Positions 50,186 to 57,468 of a stretch of 64,000 bases of DNA are shown here, in pieces (the first letter of the stretch is position 1; the number at the start of each line of letters is the position of its first letter). The position numbers were made by a program, and so were the translations under genes. This stretch comes from Streptomyces caniscabiei. GTDB lineage: Bacteria > Actinomycetota > Actinomycetes > Streptomycetales > Streptomycetaceae. The notes below the pieces were generated by a model that worked only from the letters and a program-made list of their open reading frames with translations, was not told where the DNA came from and did not search any database. The DNA is taken from assembly GCF_014930365.1 (NCBI RefSeq), contig NZ_JABXWI010000009.1:62001-126000 (forward strand). Direction: 5' to 3'.

Positions 50186-50776
50186 ATGTCACCGACGTCC
50201 GAGACCCTGACCGCCGAGCGCATCCTCGAAGCGACCGAGGAGGTCCTGCGCCGCCACGGGCCCGCCAAGGCCACCGTGGTCGACGTGGCCCGCGCGCTCG
50301 GCGTCAGCCACGGCAGCGTCTACCGCCACTTCCGGACGAAGGCGGTGCTGCGCGGTGCGGTGACCAAGCGCTGGCTGGACCGGACGACGGCCACCCTGAC
50401 CGCCCTCGCCGCCGGGGACCGCGATCCCGAGGGCCGGCTGCGCGCCTGGCTGGCCGCGCTCTTCGAGGCCAAGCGCCGCAAGGCGGGCGACGACCCCGAG
50501 CTGTTCGCCACGTACCAGGTCCTCACGGAGGAGAACGGCGAGGTGGTCGGCGCCCATATCGCCGACCTGACCGACCAGTTGACCCGGATCGTCCGCTCCG
50601 GCGTGGACTCCGGGGAGTTCGCCTCCACCGACCCGGCCGGCACCGCCCGGGCCGTCTTCCAGGCCACGGCCCGCTTCCACGACCCCTCCTACGCCCCCGT
50701 CTGGCGCCAGCCGGACATCGAGGCCCAGTTCGAGGCGGTCGTGGAACTGCTGGTGCGGGGCCTGCGCGCCCGCTGA
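50186..50776 (+). CDS. TetR family regulator
   Basis: 196 residues. N-terminal HTH: AERILEATEEVLRRHGPAKATVVDVARALGVSHGSVYRHFRTKAVLRGAV. The C-terminal ligand domain is helical, and matches TetR_C types (AVFQATARFHDPSYAPVWRQP). Encoded 26 bp after the aldo/keto reductase; probable autorepressor of the pair through the 36-bp palindrome. Ligand likely an aldehyde-type compound by analogy (inference). Confidence 0.9.
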   Translation: MSPTSETLTAERILEATEEVLRRHGPAKATVVDVARALGVSHGSVYRHFRTKAVLRGAVTKRWLDRTTATLTALAAGDRDPEGRLRAWLAALFEAKRRKAGDDPELFATYQVLTEENGEVVGAHIADLTDQLTRIVRSGVDSGEFASTDPAGTARAVFQATARFHDPSYAPVWRQPDIEAQFEAVVELLVRGLRAR

Positions 50777-50813
50777 GGCCGGTCTCCCGGCCGGGGCGCC
50801 CGACCGGCGCGGG

Positions 50814-51278
50814 TCACGCCACGCAGAACTCGTTGCCCTCCGGGTCGCGCATGACCCACCAGTGGCCCGCCGGGCCCCGGTCGAACTCCTCGACACGGGT
50901 GGCGCCCAGGGTCTCCAGGCGGGTCGCCAGGGCCTCCAGGCCGTCGGGGCCCGCGTGGACGTCGATGTGGAGGCGGTTCTTGACCGTCTTGGGTTCCGGC
51001 ACGTCCTGGAAGAGCAGCCGGCGGCCCTTGCCGATGCCCGTGAAGGGGTCGTACGGGTCGTCGGGGTGGCGGACGGCGGCGTAGCCGCGGAAGACATGGT
51101 GGCCGTCGTGCTCGGCCACGGCCGCCTCCGGGAGGTCGCCCGTGGCGAGGAGGTGGGTGATCAGGGTGCTCGGGTCCTCCACCTCGTAGCCCAGCGCCGC
51201 GGCCCAGAAGTCGGCCAGGGGCTGGGCGTCCCGGGTGTCGATGACCAGTTTCCAGTTCAGTGCGGTGGTCGTAGCCAT
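50814..51278 (-). CDS. VOC family protein (glyoxalase-like)
   Basis: 154 residues: LNWKLVIDTRDAQPLADFWAAALGYEVED, RLLFQDVPEPKTVKNRLHIDVHAGPDGLEALATRLETLGA, HWWVMRDPEGNEFCV. Standard Glyoxalase_6-type pattern with candidate metal ligands at the N-terminus and His in NRLHIDV. Leaderless: TATAAC ends seven bases before ATG 51278. Divergent from the CGNR regulator gene only 21 bp away. Confidence 0.85.
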   Translation of the reverse strand: MATTTALNWKLVIDTRDAQPLADFWAAALGYEVEDPSTLITHLLATGDLPEAAVAEHDGHHVFRGYAAVRHPDDPYDPFTGIGKGRRLLFQDVPEPKTVKNRLHIDVHAGPDGLEALATRLETLGATRVEEFDRGPAGHWWVMRDPEGNEFCVA

Positions 51279-51302
51279 GTAACCGGTTATATTGGTTACA
51301 TG
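51276..51302. promoter_or_regulatory. Overlapping divergent leaderless promoters in a palindrome
   Basis: CATGTAACC (51276-51284) and GGTTACATG (51294-51302) are exact complements; each arm includes a start codon. The 9-bp centre supplies -10 elements both ways: TATATT (51288-51293, six bases to ATG 51300) and TATAAC on the minus strand (51291-51286, seven bases to ATG 51278). Confidence 0.65.
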
Positions 51303-51968
51303 GGTTCGACGTCCAGGGCATCGGCTGCGCAGGGGGTGTCGGGAGTGTCGGCGGCGTACGGCATCCGGCTCCGGTCTCACTCCGGGAAGGTCTACCGCTT
51401 CGATCCGGGCGCCCTGTGTCTGGAGCTGCTCGTCACCGGCGGCCCCGGCGCCCTGACCCGCCACGAGGTGCTGCACACCCCCGCTGACCTGGTCGAATGG
51501 GCCGAACAGTCCCGGCTCACCCCGACGCCCCCCGCCCTCCACGTCACGGCGGACGACATCGCGTACGCCCGGCGGCTGCGCGACGCGCTGACCCGTACGG
51601 CCGTCTCCCGTGTCGTCGGCGGCGCCGGGCTCCCCGAGCTGGGCATCGCCCCGGCGGACACCGCCGACCTCGACCTCGTCAACGAGGCCGCGGCCCGGCC
51701 CCCGCTGGCCCCGGCGATCGGCCCGGACGGTACCCGGGGCTGGGCCGCCGGTACGGCGACCGGCGCGCAGCTCCTGTCCACCGTCGCCCGCGACGCCGTC
51801 GACCTCCTCACCGGGCCGTACGCGCAGCGGATCCGGATGTGCGCCGGCGACCGCTGTTACCTCCTCTACGTCGACACCTCACGCCCGGGTCGCCGCCGCT
51901 GGTGCTCGATGGAGCACTGCGGCAACCGCCACAAGGTCCGCGCCCATCGCGTACGGCAGAAGTCCTAG
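51300..51968 (+). CDS. CGNR zinc finger protein (ABATE domain)
   Basis: 222 residues. N-terminal ABATE-like domain (FDPGALCLELLVTGGPGALTRHEVLHTPADLVEWAEQSRL), C-terminal CGNR zinc finger: RIRMCAGDRCYLLYVDTSRPGRRRWCSMEHCGNRHKVRAHR, with four cysteines. Family knowledge: putative stress-responsive transcription regulators. Leaderless start at 51300. It likely controls the divergent VOC gene via the shared palindrome. The SRPBCC gene follows 16 bp after its stop. Confidence 0.88.
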   Translation: MGSTSRASAAQGVSGVSAAYGIRLRSHSGKVYRFDPGALCLELLVTGGPGALTRHEVLHTPADLVEWAEQSRLTPTPPALHVTADDIAYARRLRDALTRTAVSRVVGGAGLPELGIAPADTADLDLVNEAAARPPLAPAIGPDGTRGWAAGTATGAQLLSTVARDAVDLLTGPYAQRIRMCAGDRCYLLYVDTSRPGRRRWCSMEHCGNRHKVRAHRVRQKS

Positions 51969-51984
51969 AGAAAGGGTGATCCTC

Positions 51985-52389
51985 ATGTCCGCTCGATCCA
52001 CCGGACTCACCAAGGACGCCGGATGGCAGGTCGGTGTCTCCCGCACCCTGCCCCAGTCACCCGCCGCCGTCTGGGAGTTCATCAGCGGGCCGCGCGGGCT
52101 GGAGCTGTGGCTCGGGGCCGGGGCGCGGCTCACGCCCGAGCCCGGTGCCGGATACGAGACCGACGCGGGCGCCACGGGTGAGGTGCGCGGATACCGCCCC
52201 GGCGACCGGATCCGGGTGACGTACGGCGACACGACTGTCCAGGTCGCCGTCTCGGCGGCCGGCGGTGGCAGGTCCGTGCTCGTCTTCCACCAGGAGCGCA
52301 TGGCGGGCCCCGAGGAGCGGGAACGCCAACGGGCGCACTGGCGGGGCGTGATGGAACGGGTCGCCGAGGAACTCGATCGACCGGCCTGA
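51985..52389 (+). CDS. SRPBCC (AHSA1-like) family protein
   Basis: 134 residues: GWQVGVSRTLPQSPAAVWEFISGPRGLELWLG, then EVRGYRPGDRIRVTYGDTTVQVAVSAAGGGRSVLVFHQERMAGPEERERQRAHWRGVMERVAEEL. Pattern matches activator-of-Hsp90-like START folds. AGGGTGA precedes ATG 51985. Second gene after the CGNR regulator, same strand; ligand unknown. Confidence 0.85.
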   Translation: MSARSTGLTKDAGWQVGVSRTLPQSPAAVWEFISGPRGLELWLGAGARLTPEPGAGYETDAGATGEVRGYRPGDRIRVTYGDTTVQVAVSAAGGGRSVLVFHQERMAGPEERERQRAHWRGVMERVAEELDRPA

Positions 52390-52433
52390 CGGCGGGGGCC
52401 CGAGGACCTGTGGAGGCCTGGGAGCTTCGGCGG

Positions 52434-52640
52434 TCACGAGCTTGTCGGGTCCACCGTCGCCTGATGGGCCTCGGCGAGGTGTTCCTCGGCCTTCAGCCAG
52501 GGCAGGAACTGCGCGCCCTGGCGCCAGCCGCAGGTGTCGCAGCTGAGGGTGCGCTGCACGCCCGAGCGCCGGACGTGCACGGTGTGCTCCCGGCCGTGCT
52601 GGTCCCAGCGGCTCACCCTGCTCGTGTTGATCTGCGCCAT
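52434..52640 (-). CDS. Small putative zinc-binding protein
   Basis: 68 residues. CDTCGWRQGAQ provides a CxxC pair, and EEHLAEAH two histidines 17-22 residues later, a likely C2H2-type zinc site. N-terminus MAQINTSRVSRWDQHGREHTVHVRRSG. GGAG lies five bases before ATG 52640. No family name known to me. Confidence 0.65.
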   Translation of the reverse strand: MAQINTSRVSRWDQHGREHTVHVRRSGVQRTLSCDTCGWRQGAQFLPWLKAEEHLAEAHQATVDPTSS

Positions 52641-52958
52641 GACGTCTCCAGCCGACACCTCCACGGCTCCGCGACCGTGAAGTCCGTGTGGTCCGTGGTG
52701 TGGTGCGTGCGGTCCGTGAGGAGTGTGCGGCAAGACCAACATCAACAGGGGGGATGGACCGAGGAGTTGTCCCAGGCGTTACCTCATGTGCGGTCTTGAG
52801 GAACAGAGAAAGGTGCGGCCCGGTGGGGCTTCTCGCGCAGTTCCCCGCGCTCCTTGAAAGCATGGGCGCGCCCAGTGCCTTTAGGGGCGCGGGGAACTGC
52901 GCGAGCAACCACGACGCACCCGCACCCGCCCTACCAGCGAAACGCCCCCGCACCTGCC
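52641..52958. other. Intergenic region with a palindromic repeat
   Basis: 318 bp between two minus-strand genes; holds complete palindromic copy 9 and otherwise no clear gene. Confidence 0.6.
52825..52907. repeat. Dispersed palindromic element, copy 9 (complete)
   Basis: GGGGCTTCTCGCGCAGTTCC left arm (52825-52860) and complementary right arm (52878-52907), 52 bp after the DHA2 exporter stop (minus strand). Confidence 0.9.
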
Positions 52959-54413
52959 CTACGAGCGGAGCGACTCCGCGTCCCGCATCTCCGGGGACTC
53001 CAGGCGCTTCGCCGTGCGGGCGGCGGTCTCGCGGGCCCAGGTGCCTGTGGTGAGCGCGCCCAGGACGAGGACGGCGAAGCCGCAGGCCGCGACGATCCAC
53101 CAGGCGGGGCGGGCGGCCGTGACGAAGGAGTCGGCGTACGAGGAGGAGCCGATGCCCGCCGCCAGGACCGCTCCTATCACCGCGACGCCCAGCGTCTGGC
53201 CGATCTGGCGGCTGGTGGAGGCGACCGCCGCGGCGACCCCGGCCTGCGCGCGCGGCATGCCGGAGACGGCCGTGTTGGTGATGGGCGCGTTGACGAAGCC
53301 GAAGCCGAGGCCGAAGAGGACGTAGCCGATGACGAGGGTGACGTTGCCGGTCTCGGCCTCGAACGCCGCGAAGAGCACCCCGCTCGCGGTCATCGCGACG
53401 CCGGCGATCAGCAGGGGCAGACGCGGCCCCCGGCTGCCGACCAGCCGCCCGGCGATCGGCGCGGAGACGAAGCACAGCAGCGCCATCGGGAGCATCCACA
53501 GCCCGGCGTGCAGGGCGTCGAGGCCGCGGACGTTCTGGAGGTACAGCGTGGACAGGAAGAGGAAGCCGCCGAGCGCGGCGAACGCGCTGACCGCTGTCAC
53601 CGTCGCCCCGCTGAACGGCGCCGAATGGAAGAAGCGCAGGTCGATGAGGGGTTCGGCGCGGCGCGGCTCGTAGCGCAGGAGGGCCAGGAGCGCGGCGAGC
53701 GCGACACCGCCGAGAGCCAGGGTCTCGGCGACCGGGGCCGTCGGCGCCTCGATGATCGCGTAGGTGAGGGAGCCGAGCAGCGCGATCACGAGGAGCTGCC
53801 CCACGGGGTCGGGGCGGCGGGCCTTCGGGGCGCGGGACTCGGGGACGTACCGCCAGGTCAGCAGCAGCGCGGCCAGACCGACCGGCAGGTTGATCCAGAA
53901 GATCGAGCGCCAGCCGACCGACTCCACGAGCAGCCCGCCGATGATCGGTCCGGCGGCCATCGAGATGCCCACCACCGCACCCCAGATCCCGATCGCCCGC
54001 GCCCGCTCGCGCGGGTCCGTGAACGTGTTGGTGATGATCGACATCGCGACCGGGTTGAGCATCGAGCCGCCGACCGCCTGCACCATCCGGAAGGCGACCA
54101 GTGATTCCAGGTTCGGGGCGAGGGAGCACAGCAGGGAGCCGATCGCGAAGACGACCAGGCCCGCCATGAAGACCCGCTTGCGGCCGATCCGGTCCGCGGT
54201 GGAGCCGGCCAGCATCAGCAGCGCGGCCAGGACCAGCGTGTAGGCGTCGATGGTCCACTGCAGACCGGCGAGGCTCGCGTTCAGGTCACGCTGCATCGAG
54301 GGCAGGGCGACGTTCAGGACGGTGTTGTCCAGGCTCACGATCAGGAGGCTGGTGCAGCAGATCGCGAGCACCAGCAGACGGTGGCGGCGGCTGAGCTCGG
54401 GCATGCGGCCCAT
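52959..54413 (-). CDS. MFS multidrug exporter (DHA2/EmrB-QacA type)
   Basis: 484 residues, about fourteen hydrophobic segments. Motif D1 LDNTVLNVALPSMQRDL in TM1, motif A STADRIGRKRVFMAGL after TM2, motif C GPIIGGLLVESVGWRSIFWINLPVG in TM5: the DHA2 pattern. Proton-driven drug or metabolite export. ATG 54413, with ATG 54404-54402 as an alternative. Divergent from dusB, 73 bp apart. No local repressor gene. Confidence 0.88.
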   Translation of the reverse strand: MGRMPELSRRHRLLVLAICCTSLLIVSLDNTVLNVALPSMQRDLNASLAGLQWTIDAYTLVLAALLMLAGSTADRIGRKRVFMAGLVVFAIGSLLCSLAPNLESLVAFRMVQAVGGSMLNPVAMSIITNTFTDPRERARAIGIWGAVVGISMAAGPIIGGLLVESVGWRSIFWINLPVGLAALLLTWRYVPESRAPKARRPDPVGQLLVIALLGSLTYAIIEAPTAPVAETLALGGVALAALLALLRYEPRRAEPLIDLRFFHSAPFSGATVTAVSAFAALGGFLFLSTLYLQNVRGLDALHAGLWMLPMALLCFVSAPIAGRLVGSRGPRLPLLIAGVAMTASGVLFAAFEAETGNVTLVIGYVLFGLGFGFVNAPITNTAVSGMPRAQAGVAAAVASTSRQIGQTLGVAVIGAVLAAGIGSSSYADSFVTAARPAWWIVAACGFAVLVLGALTTGTWARETAARTAKRLESPEMRDAESLRS

Positions 54414-54486
54414 CGTACGCCCAACTCAATAGTGCGCCTAACTAATGAATGGCGGGGTGTGCGTCCGTGTGCGTGACAATGGGGAG

Positions 54487-55641
54487 ATGTCCACGCCCTC
54501 GAACGCGCCCGCCCCGCCGCTCCGGATCGGCCCGCACACCGTCGCCCCGCCCGTCGTCCTGGCCCCGATGGCCGGCATCACGAACGCGCCCTTCCGCACC
54601 CTGTGCCGGGAGTTCAGCGGCGGCAAGGGGCTGTTCGTCAGCGAGATGATCACCACGCGGGCGCTGGTCGAGCGCAACGAGAAGACCATGCAGCTGATCC
54701 ACTTCGACGCGACCGAGAAGCCGCGCTCGATCCAGCTCTACGGCGTGGACCCGGCCACCGTCGGCAAGGCCGTCCGCATGATCGCGGAGGAGGGCCTCGC
54801 CGACCACATCGACCTCAACTTCGGCTGCCCGGTCCCCAAGGTGACCCGCAAGGGCGGCGGCTCCGCCCTCCCCTACAAGCGCAACCTCCTCCGCGCGATC
54901 CTCCGCGAGGCGGTGAGCGGCGCCGGTGACCTCCCGGTCACCATGAAGATGCGCAAGGGCATCGACGACGACCACATCACCTACCTCGACGCCGGCCGGA
55001 TCGCCGTCGAGGAGGGCGTCACCGCGATCGCCCTGCACGGCCGCACCGCCGCCCAGCACTACGGCGGCACCGCCGACTGGGACGCCATCGCCCGCCTCAA
55101 GGAGCACGTCCCCGAGATCCCCGTCCTCGGCAACGGCGACATCTGGTCGGCGGAGGACGCGCTGCGCATGGTCCGCGAGACCGGCTGCGACGGCGTGGTC
55201 GTGGGGCGCGGCTGCCTCGGCCGCCCGTGGCTGTTCGCGGACCTGGTGGCGGCCTTCGAGGGGCGGACGCAGGACATCGCGCGGCCCGCGCTCCGTGAGG
55301 TCGCCGACATCATGGTCCGGCACGCCACGCTCCTCGGCGAGTGGATCGGTGACGAGTCCAAGGGGGTCGTCGACTTCCGCAAGCACGTCGCCTGGTACCT
55401 CAAGGGCTTCGCGGTCGGCTCCGAGATGCGCAAACGCCTCGCCATCACCTCCTCCCTCGCCGAACTCCGCTCCGGACTCGACGAGTTGGACCTCGACCAG
55501 CCCTGGCCCGCCGGCGCCGACGGCCCGCGCGGCCGCACCTCCGGCAACAACCGCGTCGTCCTGCCGGACGGCTGGCTCAAGGACCCGTACGACTGCGCGG
55601 GCGTCGGCGAGGAAGCCGAACTGGACACGTCCGGGGGGTAG
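54487..55641 (+). CDS. dusB: tRNA-dihydrouridine synthase
   Basis: 384 residues. FMN-binding TIM barrel: VVLAPMAGITNAPFRTLCREF, SEMITTRALVE, IDLNFGCPVPKVTRKGGGSAL with the active-site Cys, HGRTAAQHYGGTADW, GNGDIWSAEDALRM, GRGCLGRPWLF. Reduces uridine to dihydrouridine in tRNA D-loops. ATG 54487 is chosen; GACAAT (54475-54480) ends six bases before it, consistent with a leaderless transcript. C-terminus has an actinobacterial extension (VLPDGWLKDPYDCAGVGEEAEL). Confidence 0.94.
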   Translation: MSTPSNAPAPPLRIGPHTVAPPVVLAPMAGITNAPFRTLCREFSGGKGLFVSEMITTRALVERNEKTMQLIHFDATEKPRSIQLYGVDPATVGKAVRMIAEEGLADHIDLNFGCPVPKVTRKGGGSALPYKRNLLRAILREAVSGAGDLPVTMKMRKGIDDDHITYLDAGRIAVEEGVTAIALHGRTAAQHYGGTADWDAIARLKEHVPEIPVLGNGDIWSAEDALRMVRETGCDGVVVGRGCLGRPWLFADLVAAFEGRTQDIARPALREVADIMVRHATLLGEWIGDESKGVVDFRKHVAWYLKGFAVGSEMRKRLAITSSLAELRSGLDELDLDQPWPAGADGPRGRTSGNNRVVLPDGWLKDPYDCAGVGEEAELDTSGG

Positions 55642-55739
55642 TTGATCGGGACTGCCCGTTCTGCCGGTGTTCCGGTCGATGTGCGGCCGGTTTCCGTCAT
55701 CTCGGAATGAGTACGGAAATGTCCGGGTAGCGCCTTTTG

Positions 55740-56921
55740 GTGTGCGGAGCGAACGAGACCCCGAAGAAGCCGGCCAGGACACCGCCGAAGCGGCCCTCAC
55801 GCAGACCGACGCCCCGGCCGGCGGCCCGGCTGCGGGAACCGTCCCGGCCCTCCGCCCCCTACGCGTCGCCCCCGTCCCACGTCCCCCACTGCGCCCACCA
55901 CGTCGCATACGTCCTGACCGTCCTGGACCGGCTGGTCCCGGCCGGCACCCGGTGCGCGCTCATCGGCGCCCCGCTCAACTCCGACGTCGGCGACAGCGCG
56001 ATCTGGCTCGGCCAGCGCGCCCTGCTCGGCGCGCTCGGGGCCGAGGTGCGCTACGCCTGCGACCTGATGTCGTACGACGCCGGGCAGTTGGCGGCCTGTC
56101 TCCCGGACGGTCCGATCATGCTGACGGGCGGCGGCACCCTCGGTGACCTGTGGGAGGACAGCCAACTCCTGCGCGAACAGGTCCTGCGCGACTTCCCGGA
56201 CCGCCGGATCGTCCAGCTGCCCCAGTCCGTGCACTTCACGGACTACGCCAACCTCACCCGGGCCCGCCGCGTCTTCGACGCCCACCCCGACCTGACGCTG
56301 CTGCTGCGCGACCGGCACAGCCTGCACCGCTGCCGCACGGTCTTCGAGGCCCGCTCGCTGCTCGCCCCCGACCTGGCCTTCGCCGTGCCGCCGGACGCCC
56401 TCACCGGCGGCACGGCCGCCCATGACGTGGTCTGGCTGGCCAGGGAGGACAAGGAATCAGCGAAGGGCCCACCGGCCGGGCGGGGCGCGGCACGCAAGGA
56501 GCGCGGCGGCCCGTACGTCTTCGACTGGACCCGGGAGGGCGACGACACCGGCTGGCGGCGGGCCAAGGAGGCGCTGTGGCGGAGCCGGGCCCGCGCCCTG
56601 TGCCGCGCCGGTTCGGGCGACCCGCCCGGCGCCGCGCCCGCGCTCCTCGCCGCCTACGACGGCCTCGCCCGCCTCCAACTGGCGCGGGGCTGCCGCCTGT
56701 TGACCGCAGGCCGGGTCGCCGTCACCGACCGCCTCCACGGCCACGTCCTCGCCCTCCTCCTCGACCTGCCCCACGTCCTGCTGGCCGACCGCTACGGCAA
56801 GTCCCGCAGCCACTGGGACACCTGGACGACCCACCGCCCCCCGACAACGGAATGGGCCTGGACGGAAGCGGAAGCGAGGCGGACAGCGGAACGCCTACTG
56901 AAGACCGTCCGGGCCGCGTAA
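55740..56921 (+). CDS. Polysaccharide pyruvyl transferase family protein
   Basis: 393 residues if started at GTG 55740. The core (~60-393) has the pyruvyl transferase pattern: GAPLNSDVGDSAIWLGQRALLGALG, MLTGGGTLGDLWEDSQLLREQVL, RIVQLPQSVHF, LLRDRHSLHRC, and C-terminal VAVTDRLHGHVLALLLDLPHVLLADRYGKSRSHWDTW. It would transfer pyruvate from PEP to a sugar of a surface polymer. The first ~55 residues are Pro/Arg-rich and of doubtful reality, so the true start may lie further downstream. No other glycan genes nearby. Confidence 0.8.
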   Translation: MCGANETPKKPARTPPKRPSRRPTPRPAARLREPSRPSAPYASPPSHVPHCAHHVAYVLTVLDRLVPAGTRCALIGAPLNSDVGDSAIWLGQRALLGALGAEVRYACDLMSYDAGQLAACLPDGPIMLTGGGTLGDLWEDSQLLREQVLRDFPDRRIVQLPQSVHFTDYANLTRARRVFDAHPDLTLLLRDRHSLHRCRTVFEARSLLAPDLAFAVPPDALTGGTAAHDVVWLAREDKESAKGPPAGRGAARKERGGPYVFDWTREGDDTGWRRAKEALWRSRARALCRAGSGDPPGAAPALLAAYDGLARLQLARGCRLLTAGRVAVTDRLHGHVLALLLDLPHVLLADRYGKSRSHWDTWTTHRPPTTEWAWTEAEARRTAERLLKTVRAA

Positions 56922-57468
56922 GGGGGATGGGGAAGGCTGCGGTGGGGCGTCGGGGCGTCGGGGGCGTCGGGGGCGTCGGGGCCGCGAGGCGTTGGGGCCG
57001 CGGGGCGGGGGGACGGCAGGGTGTTGGGGCGTCGGGGCCGCGGGGCGCCGGGGCGGCCGGGTTCGGGTGCGAGGGTTGCGGGCCCGGGTGCGGGGGTTGG
57101 GGGCTCGGGCGCGGGGTTCGGAGTCGGGGTTCAGGTGAGGGGGCGGGGGGCGTTGGGGCTGCGGGGTGTCGGGCGGCCGGGTTCGGGTTCGGGGGGTTGG
57201 GGGTTCGGAGTCGGGGTTCGGGTGCGGGGGTTCGGGTTCGGGTTCGGGGGGTTGGGGGTTCGGAGTCGGGGTTCAGGTTGGGGTGCGGGCGCCGGGGGCC
57301 GGAGTCGGCATCGAGGTCCGGGCGCCGGGCTTCCGGCCCGAAAGGCAAGGGGCGCAGCCCCTGCCTTTCAGGGGCGCGGGGAACTGCGCGAGAAGCCCCA
57401 CCCACCCGCACCCGCCGACGAACCCCCACCCCCACGACCCCTAGGCGCCCCACCCCACCGACGGCGTC
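56922..57468. other. G-skewed low-complexity repeat tract
   Basis: 547 bp between convergent genes. From 56944 on, GGGGCGTCG repeats about four times, then G/T-rich degenerate repeats, a 55-bp-period repeat (units near 57179-57222 and 57234-57277 containing GGGTTCGGGTTCGGGGGG) and several GGTTCGGAGTCGGGGTTC copies. C is scarce on this strand. The right end is palindromic copy 10. Confidence 0.85.
57341..57399. repeat. Dispersed palindromic element, copy 10 (right half plus inner hairpin)
   Basis: AAAGGCAAGGGGCGCAGCCC with CTGCCTTTCAGGGGCGCGGG and GAACTGCGCGAGAAGCCCC. 70 bp past the stop of the minus-strand debranching-enzyme gene. Confidence 0.88.

Noticed and set aside
55682..55905. Pro/Arg-rich N-terminus of the pyruvyl transferase as a real domain
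   Set aside because: Composition is that of non-coding frame; family similarity starts only near residue 55, so the true start may be downstream.
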